In this document: positions 46,174-55,259 of the stretch, piece after piece
Layout: every line of letters starts with the position of its first letter
Numbering within the stretch: position 1 is the first letter of the stretch
Origin: Photobacterium pectinilyticum
GTDB lineage: Bacteria > Pseudomonadota > Gammaproteobacteria > Enterobacterales > Vibrionaceae
NCBI RefSeq assembly: GCF_024357955.1
Contig: NZ_JANEYT010000023.1
Coordinates: 1 to 64,000, forward strand
Reading direction: 5' to 3'
Length of the DNA stretch: 64,000 nt
Position numbers and translations under genes: made by a program
The notes under the pieces: generated by a model
The model's database searches: none
Seen by the model: the letters and a program-made list of their open reading frames with translations, nothing else
Told to the model about the DNA's origin: nothing

Positions 46174-47499
46174 GTGTTAAGTAACTTGCAATTCGACGAA
46201 CAAACGCTGTCGCAGCGCTTAATGAATCATCGCCGGGAGTTTCATCGTTACCCAGAAGCCGCGTGGCGTGAATTTTTTACGACAAGTCGTATCGCTAGCC
46301 ACCTTGAACATTTTGGTTACTCGCTACACTTCAGTGATGAAATCATTAAGCGCTCTTCAATCATGGGGCGTAATGAAGTACTCGTTGCTGAAGCGCAAGA
46401 GCGGGCAATTAGCTGGGGGGCAGATATTACTTATCTGGCTCATATGGATGGGATCACCGGTATCGGGGCTGAACTCGACACGGGAAAGCCAGGCCCTGTG
46501 ATTGCACTTCGTTTTGATATTGATGCCGTTGAAGTGATGGAAAGTGAGGAAGACGCTCATCGACCTCGTTTTCTTGGCTTTGCTTCTCTTGCTACAGGTA
46601 TTGCCCATGCATGTGGACATGATGCCCATGCCTCTATTGGGTTGGGTGTTGCCGAGGTATTGGCTAAAAATAAGCACCTGCTAAAAGGAAAAATTAAGTT
46701 ACTGTTTCAGCCTGCCGAAGAAGGTTGTCGTGCGGGTAAGGCTATTGCCGAGAGTGGCTGGCTTGACGATGTCGATTATTTCTTTGCAGCGCATATTGGT
46801 ATGAACGTGCCCAGTGGTACGCTGGTTTGTGATCCCCAACATTTCTTATGTAGTTCCAAGTTTGATCTTCACTTTATGGGGAAACCGGCTCACGCAGGTA
46901 TCGAGCCAAACGCGGGACAAAATGCCCTTGCTGCGGCTTGTACGGCAGTTAATCAAATGCTGGCTATTCCACGTCACCGTGACGGTATGACGCGTATTAA
47001 CGTTGGTCAAATGCATGCAGGCGACGGACGTAATGTGATTCCGGCCAGTGCTGTGTTATTGGGGGAAACTCGTGGTGAGAACCGCGCGCTCAATTCCTAT
47101 ATGTTTCAGCAGGTAGAGAATATTGCCCAAGCGGCGGCCATGATGCACGGGGTCAATGTTAAACTGTGTGCCCAAGGTGAGGCGATTGGCCTTGAGAATG
47201 ATCCTGAATTGGTTGAGTTGCTCGAGTGTGTTGGCCCTGAGAGTGGATTTACCGAAGTGGTTCGAGAAAAAGACTTTGGTGCCAGTGAAGATGCAGGTTA
47301 TTTGTTTGATCGTGTGCAGTCTCGCGGGGGTAAGGCGATCTATTGCCTAGTCGGTTCGGATTTAACGGCAGGCCATCACAATGGTGACTTTGATATTGAT
47401 GAAAGTCGCATGTTACCAGCAGTAAAATTACTGCTTAATGCCGTCAATGCGCTTCAACAATCGCCTTTGATAGAAGAGCCTTCTAATAAAAGCCAGTAA
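46174..47499 (+). CDS. M20-family amidohydrolase, AbgA-like
   Basis: 441 residues from GTG 46174 (AGGATGAATAGG upstream). RREFHRYPEAAWREF, ACGHDAHASIGLG, QPAEEGCRAGKAIAESG, KPAHAGIEPNAGQNAL and the C-terminal GHHNGDFDIDE show the two-zinc M20 peptidase site and dimerisation domain. Overall it resembles E. coli AbgA, which with AbgB cleaves p-aminobenzoyl-glutamate. No AbgB or AbgT gene is adjacent, so another N-acyl or aminobenzoyl amino-acid substrate is possible. It starts 35 bases after the AttH-like gene and ends at a terminator, so it may be the last gene of that unit. Confidence 0.87.
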   Translation: MLSNLQFDEQTLSQRLMNHRREFHRYPEAAWREFFTTSRIASHLEHFGYSLHFSDEIIKRSSIMGRNEVLVAEAQERAISWGADITYLAHMDGITGIGAELDTGKPGPVIALRFDIDAVEVMESEEDAHRPRFLGFASLATGIAHACGHDAHASIGLGVAEVLAKNKHLLKGKIKLLFQPAEEGCRAGKAIAESGWLDDVDYFFAAHIGMNVPSGTLVCDPQHFLCSSKFDLHFMGKPAHAGIEPNAGQNALAAACTAVNQMLAIPRHRDGMTRINVGQMHAGDGRNVIPASAVLLGETRGENRALNSYMFQQVENIAQAAAMMHGVNVKLCAQGEAIGLENDPELVELLECVGPESGFTEVVREKDFGASEDAGYLFDRVQSRGGKAIYCLVGSDLTAGHHNGDFDIDESRMLPAVKLLLNAVNALQQSPLIEEPSNKSQ

Positions 47500-47506
47500 T
47501 TGATTT

Positions 47507-47535
47507 AAGCCCCAGCGTAAAACCTGGGGCTTTTT
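47507..47535 (+). terminator. Terminator of the AbgA-like gene
   Basis: GCCCCAG and CTGGGGC enclose an eight-base loop and are followed by five T residues. Confidence 0.88.
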
Positions 47536-47608
47536 GTTACCCGTGATTCTTGGATGAGCCAGAGGGGGCCACAGGCCTTCTGGTTGAGAACTTTGTCAGG
47601 GGGAGAGG

Positions 47609-48241
47609 ATGACAATTGATATATTGATTTTTGATCTAGATGGCACCATAAGCGATCCCAAACAGGGAATCGTACGTTCTATGAACCATGCGTTAGCTGC
47701 ACATGGCTATCAAACACGAAGTGAAGATGAGATTGCCAGCTATATTGGTCCACCTCTTGATAAAATCTTTATGGAACTTGTTGGTTCAAAGCAGCCATCA
47801 TTGATTCTTGATCTTGTTGCTACCTTTCGTCAACGTTACGCCGAAGTGGGGTATTCGGAGAATCGACTTTATGCAGGTATGCGCGAAACTCTTGATACAT
47901 TGAAATCGGAAGGTAAATACCGTCTGGGGGTATGTACCTCCAAGCGGGTTGATTTTGCGAGCAAGATTTTAGTGCTATTTGATCTGCTTGATCATTTTGA
48001 TTTTGTTGACGGTGGTGATGTAGGCATAGAAAAGTGGCAACAACTAGAAGCACTCAAGGAGCAAGGTGTGATTACAGATCAGTCCTTGATGATCGGTGAT
48101 CGCTATGTCGATCTTACTGCTGCCCATAAGAATGGCTTAAAGTCAGCAGGTGTTCTCTGGGGTTATGGCTCCCAAGTGGAATTGGAAGCACATTCACCAG
48201 CCTATTTATTCTCCAAACCGAAGAATTTAGCGCAGCTGTAA
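47609..48241 (+). CDS. HAD-superfamily phosphatase (phosphoglycolate-phosphatase-like)
   Basis: 210 residues with all four HAD motifs: FDLDGTISD (nucleophile Asp9 and acid Asp11), VCTSKR (motif II), the Lys of VGIEKWQQ (motif III) and MIGDRYVDLTAA (motif IV). A helical cap of type C1 lies at about 15-85. It resembles the Gph/PgmB-like or 5'-nucleotidase-like HAD-IA group. The substrate is not evident. AGGGGGAGAGG provides the ribosome site. Confidence 0.87.
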   Translation: MTIDILIFDLDGTISDPKQGIVRSMNHALAAHGYQTRSEDEIASYIGPPLDKIFMELVGSKQPSLILDLVATFRQRYAEVGYSENRLYAGMRETLDTLKSEGKYRLGVCTSKRVDFASKILVLFDLLDHFDFVDGGDVGIEKWQQLEALKEQGVITDQSLMIGDRYVDLTAAHKNGLKSAGVLWGYGSQVELEAHSPAYLFSKPKNLAQL

Positions 48242-48383
48242 GCGAGTTCTCACTGTTATGATTATTGCTTAAGAGTTCTAACAATTCGATAGATAAGACA
48301 ATTTTTTGCTACACCTTACAAAAAATATCCTAGCATTGTAGTTATGTCTACACGGGCATAATAACGAATATTAGGGGCATAGG

Positions 48384-50660
48384 GTGAGCAAAGCGGACAC
48401 TCAGGTACTTCGTATCAGAGACAAGCTATCGGTTTTCCAGTTGGGAAACTGGTTAATACCTTTTTGTCTGAGTGATAAGTTCAAGTTTGCCTTCCGTGTA
48501 GCCACCAGTCTTACATTAGCCTATATGATCCCAATGGCTTTGGGGTGGACACAACCTTCAACCGCTGCAACGACCGTGATGTTGATTGCATCAACAGGTA
48601 GTCGTCGTGAATCTATGGCAAAGGGGACATTGCGAGTACTTGGTACTATTGCAGGTGGCATTATTGGCTTGCTGCTCGTGGGGTTCTTTGCCCAAGATCG
48701 CTTGCTGTATATGTTGGCGGTTTCTCTTGTTGTGGTGATCGTGTTCTACATCCGATCAGCTTACCTGAATGACCCGACATTGTTTATGCTCACTGGCGTC
48801 ATGCTTCTGATGATGTATAACGGAGGCGATGCCGAGGGCGCTTTTCTTTACGGTATTGATCGTACTTTTATGACGGTTTTCGGGGTCGTTGTTTATACCC
48901 TCGTTGGTGTATTTCTCTTCCCCCCCAAAGTTGAGCAAAATCTTCGTCAGTTAGGCGATAATTTGGCTTCAGCGCAAAAAGCCTTGTTTGAAGCGATGAG
49001 CTTTCCACCGCAACAAGAGATAAAGGCAGATCAGCCCAAGCCTGAATTATCAGAAGATGATACGACTAGCTCAGAGACCGAAACCGACCAAGAGCAACCC
49101 ACCTTAGCCGATCTCAGTAAGTCGCTCTTTGCTGCTCAACAGGCCTTCGAAGCGAGATATCAGACTCTCAACAGTGAGTGCAGTGAAGTATCTGCTTATA
49201 AAAAAGAGTGGGATGGCACAATCGCGTTGTATGGTCAGATCACAGAATTACTTTTGTTTGCTGCCAAAGATCACTCGCGGTCGGGCGGGCACCCAATAGA
49301 ATACCTTCGTGACTTTGATAAATTACGCACAGAGGTGATCCAATTATTCGAAAGGCTCCCTGATGCATGGGAAAAACAAGCTGCACATTCTCCCCAGCCG
49401 TTGGATCCTGTTGAGTATGATGGAGAAAGGCTGAAACAAGCCAGCCATTTATATCGAGGGGAGGCGGTATCATCGGGTTATTTGTTTAATCAATTGCGAG
49501 AGCGGTTAGCCAAGCTTGAAAGCTGTATCAGCAGTATCGATTCATTGACTGGAACCGTCGAATTCGAGTTACCACCATTAAAGGCCAAGCCCAATTTTAA
49601 TTGGTGGGATGCTGAAAATGCAAAGTCTAGCATTAAGGTATTTGTGACCTATTGGATCGCTGGCGCATTTTGGATTCAGTTTAATCCCCCGGGTGGCTAT
49701 AACTTTGTCATATTTAGCACACTCTTTGTTTCTATTCTCTCTTTTCTCCCGTTTCACCCCGTGATGCTATTGATATTGTTTACGCTGGGTTTTGTTTTTT
49801 CTGTTCCCGCCTATGTTTTCCTTTTACCACAATTAACCCTAGGTGCAGAGCTGGCTTTGTTTATTTTTGCTTATACCTTTGTTGGTTTCTATGTACTCAA
49901 GGGTCCGGTGACTATCTTCTTTTTGATAGGTTTGTTTACCCTCGGTATTGATAACAACATGGTGTATCACTTCGGCATTACCCTAACGATTGTCACTTTA
50001 TTCTACATGACGGTGCTGTCCGTTGTGATCTCATATTATTTACCGTTTTCAAGTCGTCCAGAACACTTGTTGTTGGTGTTCAGGGAACGCTTTTTTCGTC
50101 ATGCGACCGGCGTGATCCGATTGTTGCAAGTTGATCAACTGTCCCTTGTGCAAAAACTACAGTTGGTTTGGCGTATTACTACGATGGTAGTGGCATTAAA
50201 AAAAATGCAGGTGTGGGGAGCGAAATTTAACACTAATCCTTATCCATCACTCACGGCCGAACAGCTTAAGCGTTATATCGAACAATGCGACTTGTTCCAC
50301 CATCACCTGATGACTTTCATCAAGGCGCGTAAAAAAATGGATGAAAACCCGTTATTGGTAGAAGCAAAAAAAGGCAATAAAGATACGGTGATCCCTGCAT
50401 TGTCACAGGCATTATGGAAAGTGGAATCAGAGACAATTGATGAACTTAATGCTGATCACTTAAAGCAAGATTATCAAGACTTAGAAGCTCGACTCGATGA
50501 GTACTTTTCTCATATTGAATTGGATAAGTACTCTAATTCAGACATTGCCGGGTTTTATATCTTCCTAAACTTGAAGAAAAATATTTTTGAATCATTGCTG
50601 AGCTGCAAACAAGTGAGTGATGACGTTGTTTGGGAAGAATTGTCGATGAAGCGGTTTTAG
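48384..50660 (+). CDS. FUSC-family inner-membrane efflux protein (AaeB/YccS-like)
   Basis: 758 residues from a GTG start. A first bundle of about six helices (35-180) contains the FUSC segment GSRRESMAKGTLRVLGTIAG. Then comes a cytoplasmic region with an acidic, Thr/Ser/Glu-rich linker at about 211-240. A second helix bundle follows (about 410-560: FVTYWIAGAFWIQFNPPGGY onward), and finally a helical C-terminal region. FUSC proteins such as AaeB pump aromatic acids with a HlyD adaptor. Here NodT, DUF1656 and HlyD genes follow directly, so this should be the inner-membrane pump of a tripartite system. The substrate is unknown. Confidence 0.88.
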   Translation: MSKADTQVLRIRDKLSVFQLGNWLIPFCLSDKFKFAFRVATSLTLAYMIPMALGWTQPSTAATTVMLIASTGSRRESMAKGTLRVLGTIAGGIIGLLLVGFFAQDRLLYMLAVSLVVVIVFYIRSAYLNDPTLFMLTGVMLLMMYNGGDAEGAFLYGIDRTFMTVFGVVVYTLVGVFLFPPKVEQNLRQLGDNLASAQKALFEAMSFPPQQEIKADQPKPELSEDDTTSSETETDQEQPTLADLSKSLFAAQQAFEARYQTLNSECSEVSAYKKEWDGTIALYGQITELLLFAAKDHSRSGGHPIEYLRDFDKLRTEVIQLFERLPDAWEKQAAHSPQPLDPVEYDGERLKQASHLYRGEAVSSGYLFNQLRERLAKLESCISSIDSLTGTVEFELPPLKAKPNFNWWDAENAKSSIKVFVTYWIAGAFWIQFNPPGGYNFVIFSTLFVSILSFLPFHPVMLLILFTLGFVFSVPAYVFLLPQLTLGAELALFIFAYTFVGFYVLKGPVTIFFLIGLFTLGIDNNMVYHFGITLTIVTLFYMTVLSVVISYYLPFSSRPEHLLLVFRERFFRHATGVIRLLQVDQLSLVQKLQLVWRITTMVVALKKMQVWGAKFNTNPYPSLTAEQLKRYIEQCDLFHHHLMTFIKARKKMDENPLLVEAKKGNKDTVIPALSQALWKVESETIDELNADHLKQDYQDLEARLDEYFSHIELDKYSNSDIAGFYIFLNLKKNIFESLLSCKQVSDDVVWEELSMKRF

Positions 50661-50671
50661 GGGGGCTGAGC

Positions 50672-52321
50672 GTGGTGAGTAAGATCAGCGTTTGCATAAC
50701 AGTGTTATCTTTGCTTGTTACGTCAGGCTGTACGGTATTAGGGCCCAAGTTTGAGGGGGTGGCACCAGCTACGTTGCCAACATCATGGTCCACGTCGGAT
50801 CTTGAGCAGAGCAAAAACAAAACCGCGCGCTGGTGGCAGCAATTTGATGATCCAGTACTCAATGAGCTAGTGGAAAAAGCCAGCCAACAGAACCTCGACT
50901 TAGAGGCCGCCGGGCTCAGAATTCTTCAGGCTCGGACCGCAGTGGGTGTCGCGGAATCATTTCAATACCCACAGCGGCAAAATGTATCGGGTAGTGTGGC
51001 AAAAATTTACCAAAACGAGAATACTTTTGATAATGCTTCGCTGAGCTTTGATGCCGCTTGGGAGCTGGATGTGTGGGGGCGTTATGCGCTTGGCGTCGAG
51101 TCAGCTGAAGCGACCTTATATGCGTCAATCGCTTCCTATCACGATATTTTGGTCACTATTACGTCAGAAGTCGCCAGAAACTATATCAATTATCGGACAT
51201 TCCAAGAGCGGGTACTGTTATCTGAACGGAATATTGAAATTCAGCGCCGCGTCGAGCGGATCACTGAAATCCAGTATGAGTCGGGGGATGTGACTGAATT
51301 AGATGTCCAGCAGGCGAGAACCCAGCTGTATAACACCGAGTCGGCATTACCCAGCCTGAAAATTGGCATGATGCAATCGCGCAATGCCATTGCAGTGCTG
51401 CTTGGTATTCTGCCGGACCAGGTGATGGTGCTGTTGGACAGCCCTTGGGTGGATGCCAAAGTGAAAGTCTTCGACAATAAATATGAGGGTACGCGAAATA
51501 GCCGGCTAACAAGTGATTACGACCAATATTCTTTGATTCCCGCGACGTTGCCTATCAGTACACAAGTCGATGCCGGTTTAGTGTTACGCCGTCCCGACCT
51601 TCAACTTGCCGAGCTACAGGCTCATGCACAAAACAGCCAAATCGGTATAGCTGAAGCCGATTTATACCCCCAATTTTCGTTGTTTGGCGTCATTGGTCTC
51701 AATAGTACCGTTCCTGCAGGTAATGATTTTAGCTTTAGTGATTCCCTCAACCTTTCTCTTGGTCCTGCTTTCTCGTGGAATATTTTCCAGTATGGCAGGG
51801 TGAAAAACGCTATTCGCGCTCAAGATGCTCGCTTCCAAGAGACACTGACGAACTACAACAAGCAGGTGCTACTGGCGGTGCAGGAAGTGACGAACGCCTT
51901 GGAGTCCTATCAGCTCAATCAGTACCAACAGAAACTTGCCTTTCGGTCTGTTGACGCGTCGGTACGCGCTTACAACATCTCGTTGACCCAGTATGAAAAT
52001 GGCCAAATTAGCTTTGAGCGTTTGCTCAATTCGCTTGAGAAGATGACCCGAAGCGAAGATGCCTATGCGATTGTGAAAGGGAATGTTGCCAATCAAGTGG
52101 TGGCACTTTATAAATCACTCGGCGGCGGGTGGGAAGCCGAAACTGGCCGACCATACCTCAATGATGCGTTGCGCTCGCAAATGGAGAACCGAACAGATTG
52201 GGGCGAAATGTTGGATGAAACACAGCTTCCCCTGCTATCGCCCGACCAAGTTCCAAATGCCGTGTCACCGTTTGGCGAGCCGATAGATCCGGCCAAGCAG
52301 AGTTACCCTGGAGGCCCATAA
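50672..52321 (+). CDS. Outer-membrane efflux lipoprotein, NodT family
   Basis: About 549 residues from GTG 50672, six or seven bases after AGGGGGG; the open frame extends into the FUSC gene, which is unlikely. A lipobox-like LVTSGC places the lipidated cysteine at about residue 20. WWQQFDDPVLNELVEKA and SFDAAWELDVWGRYALGVESA are typical of TolC/NodT channels, and the two OEP repeats are present. A tail of about 55 residues after the usual end (GGGWEAETGRP onward) is unusual and Pro-rich. It is the outer-membrane channel for the FUSC/HlyD system and overlaps the next gene (TAATG). Confidence 0.9.
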   Translation: MVSKISVCITVLSLLVTSGCTVLGPKFEGVAPATLPTSWSTSDLEQSKNKTARWWQQFDDPVLNELVEKASQQNLDLEAAGLRILQARTAVGVAESFQYPQRQNVSGSVAKIYQNENTFDNASLSFDAAWELDVWGRYALGVESAEATLYASIASYHDILVTITSEVARNYINYRTFQERVLLSERNIEIQRRVERITEIQYESGDVTELDVQQARTQLYNTESALPSLKIGMMQSRNAIAVLLGILPDQVMVLLDSPWVDAKVKVFDNKYEGTRNSRLTSDYDQYSLIPATLPISTQVDAGLVLRRPDLQLAELQAHAQNSQIGIAEADLYPQFSLFGVIGLNSTVPAGNDFSFSDSLNLSLGPAFSWNIFQYGRVKNAIRAQDARFQETLTNYNKQVLLAVQEVTNALESYQLNQYQQKLAFRSVDASVRAYNISLTQYENGQISFERLLNSLEKMTRSEDAYAIVKGNVANQVVALYKSLGGGWEAETGRPYLNDALRSQMENRTDWGEMLDETQLPLLSPDQVPNAVSPFGEPIDPAKQSYPGGP

Positions 52322-52530
52322 TGGAAGTGCCGCATGAAATGTCTTGGGGAGATGTGTATTACTCGCCCTTTTTACTTGTCATCATTTTGTCTGTAATCGC
52401 GACTTGGATAACGGTAGTCATTTTAAATAAAACCCGTTTATCGCGGCTAATTGCTTATCCATCGGTGACCTTTTTGGCAATAACGGTGCTTTATACCGTT
52501 GCTATTGACGCTTACTTTATTCAGTTTTAG
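52321..52530 (+). CDS. DUF1656 small membrane protein (AaeX-like)
   Basis: 69 residues with two transmembrane helices (about 15-35 and 45-65) and the N-terminal EVPHEMSWGDVYYSPFL segment typical of DUF1656. Such proteins accompany FUSC/HlyD aromatic-acid efflux systems, where AaeX is the E. coli example; their job is unknown. The ATG overlaps the stop of the NodT gene by one base. Confidence 0.85.
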   Translation: MEVPHEMSWGDVYYSPFLLVIILSVIATWITVVILNKTRLSRLIAYPSVTFLAITVLYTVAIDAYFIQF

Positions 52531-52538
52531 GTGTGAAT

Positions 52539-53447
52539 ATGAAGAGTATAAAAAAGCTATTCGTTATTGCGCTGAATCTCATCATTATTGGTGGTGCCAT
52601 TTACTATGGCTATCAAAAATACCAAGAGTACTTCGACAACCCGTGGACCCGTAACGGCCAAGTTCGCGCCAATATTGTCAAGGTGGCGCCTCGGGTTTCA
52701 GGGCCTGTGGTTTATGTACCCGTCGTCGATAACCAATTCGTGCGCAAGGGCGAGCTGTTATTTCAAATTGATCCCACGACATATGAAGTTGCGTTATCGC
52801 AAGCTGAAGCCTCCCTTGAACGCTCGAAAATAAGTTCGAAAGGAAAGAAAATCGAATTAGATCGCTTGCTCGATATTCAACGCAAAGATAAGGGGGCGGT
52901 TTCGTTGAAAGATATCACCCGCCGACAGATATCGTATGAAGAGTCGCTCATCCAAATCAAAGTTTCAGAGCAAAAGTTACGTGCAGCCAAATTGAATATG
53001 GAGTTTACCCAAGTATTTGCATCGGTTGATGGCTATGTGTCTAACTTGGATATTCGCGAAGGCACACAAGCGGTTGCCAACCAGCCTTTACTTGCTGTGG
53101 TTGATGTGAATAGCTTTTGGGTGTTTGGCTATTTTCGTGAAAACCAGCTATCCAATATCACCATAGGTGATAAGGCAAAAGTGACCTTGATGGCTTATCC
53201 AGAAGAGCCGATTGAAGCTGTTGTTGACTCTGTCGGGTGGGGGATAGCCCCACAAAATGGTGCAGTGGGCTATAACTTATTACCAAGCGTGAATCCGGTT
53301 TTTCAATGGATCCGCTTAGCACAACGTATCCCGGTAAAAATTACTCTATCGACATTGCCAGAGGGTGTGAACCTGCGCTTCGGCATGACGGCATCGATTA
53401 TGGTGATGGACGAGCAACAGGATTCAAAAGCAGAGCACACACATTAA
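52539..53447 (+). CDS. HlyD-family periplasmic adaptor (AaeA-like)
   Basis: 302 residues from ATG 52539, six bases after AGGTG; a GTG two codons earlier is less well placed. One N-terminal helix (about 7-25) is followed by DNPWTRNGQVRANIVKVAPR, the entry segment of AaeA/EmrA-type adaptors. The lipoyl halves (VSGPVVYVPVVDNQFVRKGE and ASVDGYVSNLDIREGT) flank a helical hairpin of about 85-165. It should bridge the FUSC pump and the NodT channel. Eight bases separate it from the DUF1656 gene. Confidence 0.92.
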   Translation: MKSIKKLFVIALNLIIIGGAIYYGYQKYQEYFDNPWTRNGQVRANIVKVAPRVSGPVVYVPVVDNQFVRKGELLFQIDPTTYEVALSQAEASLERSKISSKGKKIELDRLLDIQRKDKGAVSLKDITRRQISYEESLIQIKVSEQKLRAAKLNMEFTQVFASVDGYVSNLDIREGTQAVANQPLLAVVDVNSFWVFGYFRENQLSNITIGDKAKVTLMAYPEEPIEAVVDSVGWGIAPQNGAVGYNLLPSVNPVFQWIRLAQRIPVKITLSTLPEGVNLRFGMTASIMVMDEQQDSKAEHTH

Positions 53448-53464
53448 TCGGATCAGGAGGGGAA

Positions 53465-54136
53465 ATGGGTAAGAAAATCACTGAGAAAAATAATTTTTAC
53501 TATCTCACGACTGCTTTGATTCTCTTGTTGGTGAGTTCTTCACTTGATCAGGTACTGCATATTACCTGGTTGGATAAAATCATGCAGGGAATTACCTTGC
53601 TGACGTTTGCGGTTTGCTTGATGAGTTTGCGGTTTGACTCAGGGTGGTATCGGTTTTTGTTGAGTCTTGCCGTGGTATGGATTGGGCTGGTGATTGTCAA
53701 AGAATTGTTTGATTTCAAGCAAACCGATGTTGCTATGCTGGTCTTGATGCTGAGTTTCTTTTTCGGCACGTTCAAATCTATTATGCGACAGATCCTTTTT
53801 ACCGGCAGTATTGATAACAATAAGGTCGTTGGCTCATTGGCGTTATTTTTACTTCTCGGTTTAATGTGGGCCATTACCTATTTGCTTATTCTCGAATTTT
53901 CCCCTGAATCCTTTACGGGTCTTGAGGCCAAAGACTGGGGAGATAATTTTTCCAATGCAGCCTACTTTAGTTTTGTCACTCTTACTACATTGGGCTATGG
54001 CGATATTAGCCCTATCTCACCCTTTGCTCAGGTCATTGTGTATTTAGAAGCGACAGCTGGCGTGTTCTACATGGCAATTGTTGTTGCAAGCCTGGTCGGT
54101 GCCAGCCAAAACAGTCAGGAAAACAACGATGGATAG
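53465..54136 (+). CDS. Six-TM potassium-channel-like protein (Ion_trans_2)
   Basis: 223 residues from ATG 53465, behind a strong AGGAGGGG site. Six hydrophobic segments lie at about 12-30, 38-55, 62-80, 88-107, 121-145 and 188-212. The re-entrant pore loop is FSFVTLTTLGYGDISP with the potassium filter TTLGYGD at 174-180. There is no charged S4 voltage sensor and no cytoplasmic RCK/TrkA or cyclic-nucleotide domain. It is embedded between the HlyD adaptor gene (17 bases before) and the AI-2E gene (8-base overlap). A role coupled to efflux, such as charge balance, is inference only. Confidence 0.85.
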   Translation: MGKKITEKNNFYYLTTALILLLVSSSLDQVLHITWLDKIMQGITLLTFAVCLMSLRFDSGWYRFLLSLAVVWIGLVIVKELFDFKQTDVAMLVLMLSFFFGTFKSIMRQILFTGSIDNNKVVGSLALFLLLGLMWAITYLLILEFSPESFTGLEAKDWGDNFSNAAYFSFVTLTTLGYGDISPISPFAQVIVYLEATAGVFYMAIVVASLVGASQNSQENNDG

Positions 54137-55259
54137 ACAACTTGAAAAGCAAAATAGCAGTATATTTATCAATAATATGCTGGAGGCATCCATAAGGATC
54201 GGGCTATTAGTTATTTTGATCGTGTGGACCTATGACATTATCAAGCCCTTTATTATTCCAGTGCTATGGGGGGCAATCATCGCGGTGGCTTTGATGCCAC
54301 TTACTCTCAAGTTAGAAGGGGTAATGAAAGGAAGGCGAGGGTTGTCAGCCACTATTCTCGCTGTGATAGGTATTACCATATTGGTCGTGCCACTGATCAT
54401 TGTAATGGGATCGATTTTCGATGGTGTTGTAGGATTGACCGACTTTTTGCAAAGCGAAACGGTTAAACTGCCGGGACCTCCAGCAAGAGTTGCTGAAATC
54501 CCTATGGTGGGAGAAAAGCTGCATAGTACATGGGCTTTGTTTGCTACCAATATGGAACAAGCTCTGATGAAATATTCAGAGGAAATAAAAGCGGCAGTGG
54601 GGGCTTTTGCTGGTGCACTCGGTAGTGGCTTAGCAACAGTTGTCATGTTTATCATCTCACTGCTTATTGCTGCAGGCTTTATGGCGCACTCAGAGTCGAT
54701 GGCAAAAGCGGTTGGGCTTGTCTCCGTTCGGGTTGTTGGTAAACATGGTGAAGAATGGGCAAGTTTGATAGCGGCAACAATCCGAAGTGTTTTGTTGGGG
54801 GTCGTAGGTGTTGCCTTCATCCAATCAGTTTTGATTGGTCTCGCTATGTTTGTGTTTAAAATACCAGCGGCAGGGCTTATCACGCTTGTTGTTTTCATTT
54901 TAGCCATCGCTCAATTGCCGGCTCTATTGATTGTGTTGCCAGTTATTATCTATGTTTTTTCATATATGGATACCACACCCGCAACCATTTTTACTGTTTG
55001 GGTTCTATTAGCGGGGTTGTCTGATAACTTTCTGAAACCGATGTTAATGGGACGAGGAGTAGATATCCCAATGCCCGTCATATTGATTGGCGCTATTGGC
55101 GGAATGATTTCAGCTGGTATTATCGGGCTTTTCCTTGGTGCGGTGGTTTTGGCCATTTGGTATGAGTTATTCATTTCTTGGATGAAGATGTCACCGCAAG
55201 AGAAGAAAAGTGACAATGAGACAGATGAAGTAGCTAAGGCCCAACCAAATACGGATTAA
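54129..55259 (+). CDS. AI-2E family (UPF0118/TqsA-like) permease
   Basis: 376 residues from MDRQLEKQNS; the start overlaps the channel gene by eight bases. About eight helices are present, with the N-terminal pair YDIIKPFIIPVLWGAIIAVAL, the central helical soluble region (about 120-200) and the C-terminal GLSDNFLKPMLMGRGVDIPM and GLFLGAVVLAIWYEL segments of the family. Members include TqsA (autoinducer-2 export) and sodium/proton antiporter-like proteins, so the name does not fix the substrate. It is the last gene of a six-gene unit and is followed by a terminator-like hairpin. Confidence 0.9.
   Translation: MDRQLEKQNSSIFINNMLEASIRIGLLVILIVWTYDIIKPFIIPVLWGAIIAVALMPLTLKLEGVMKGRRGLSATILAVIGITILVVPLIIVMGSIFDGVVGLTDFLQSETVKLPGPPARVAEIPMVGEKLHSTWALFATNMEQALMKYSEEIKAAVGAFAGALGSGLATVVMFIISLLIAAGFMAHSESMAKAVGLVSVRVVGKHGEEWASLIAATIRSVLLGVVGVAFIQSVLIGLAMFVFKIPAAGLITLVVFILAIAQLPALLIVLPVIIYVFSYMDTTPATIFTVWVLLAGLSDNFLKPMLMGRGVDIPMPVILIGAIGGMISAGIIGLFLGAVVLAIWYELFISWMKMSPQEKKSDNETDEVAKAQPNTD

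Noticed and set aside
54230-54907. Leftward open frame of 225 codons inside the AI-2E gene
   Set aside because: The sense frame has a full AI-2E family protein; the antisense translation shows no domain or ribosome site.
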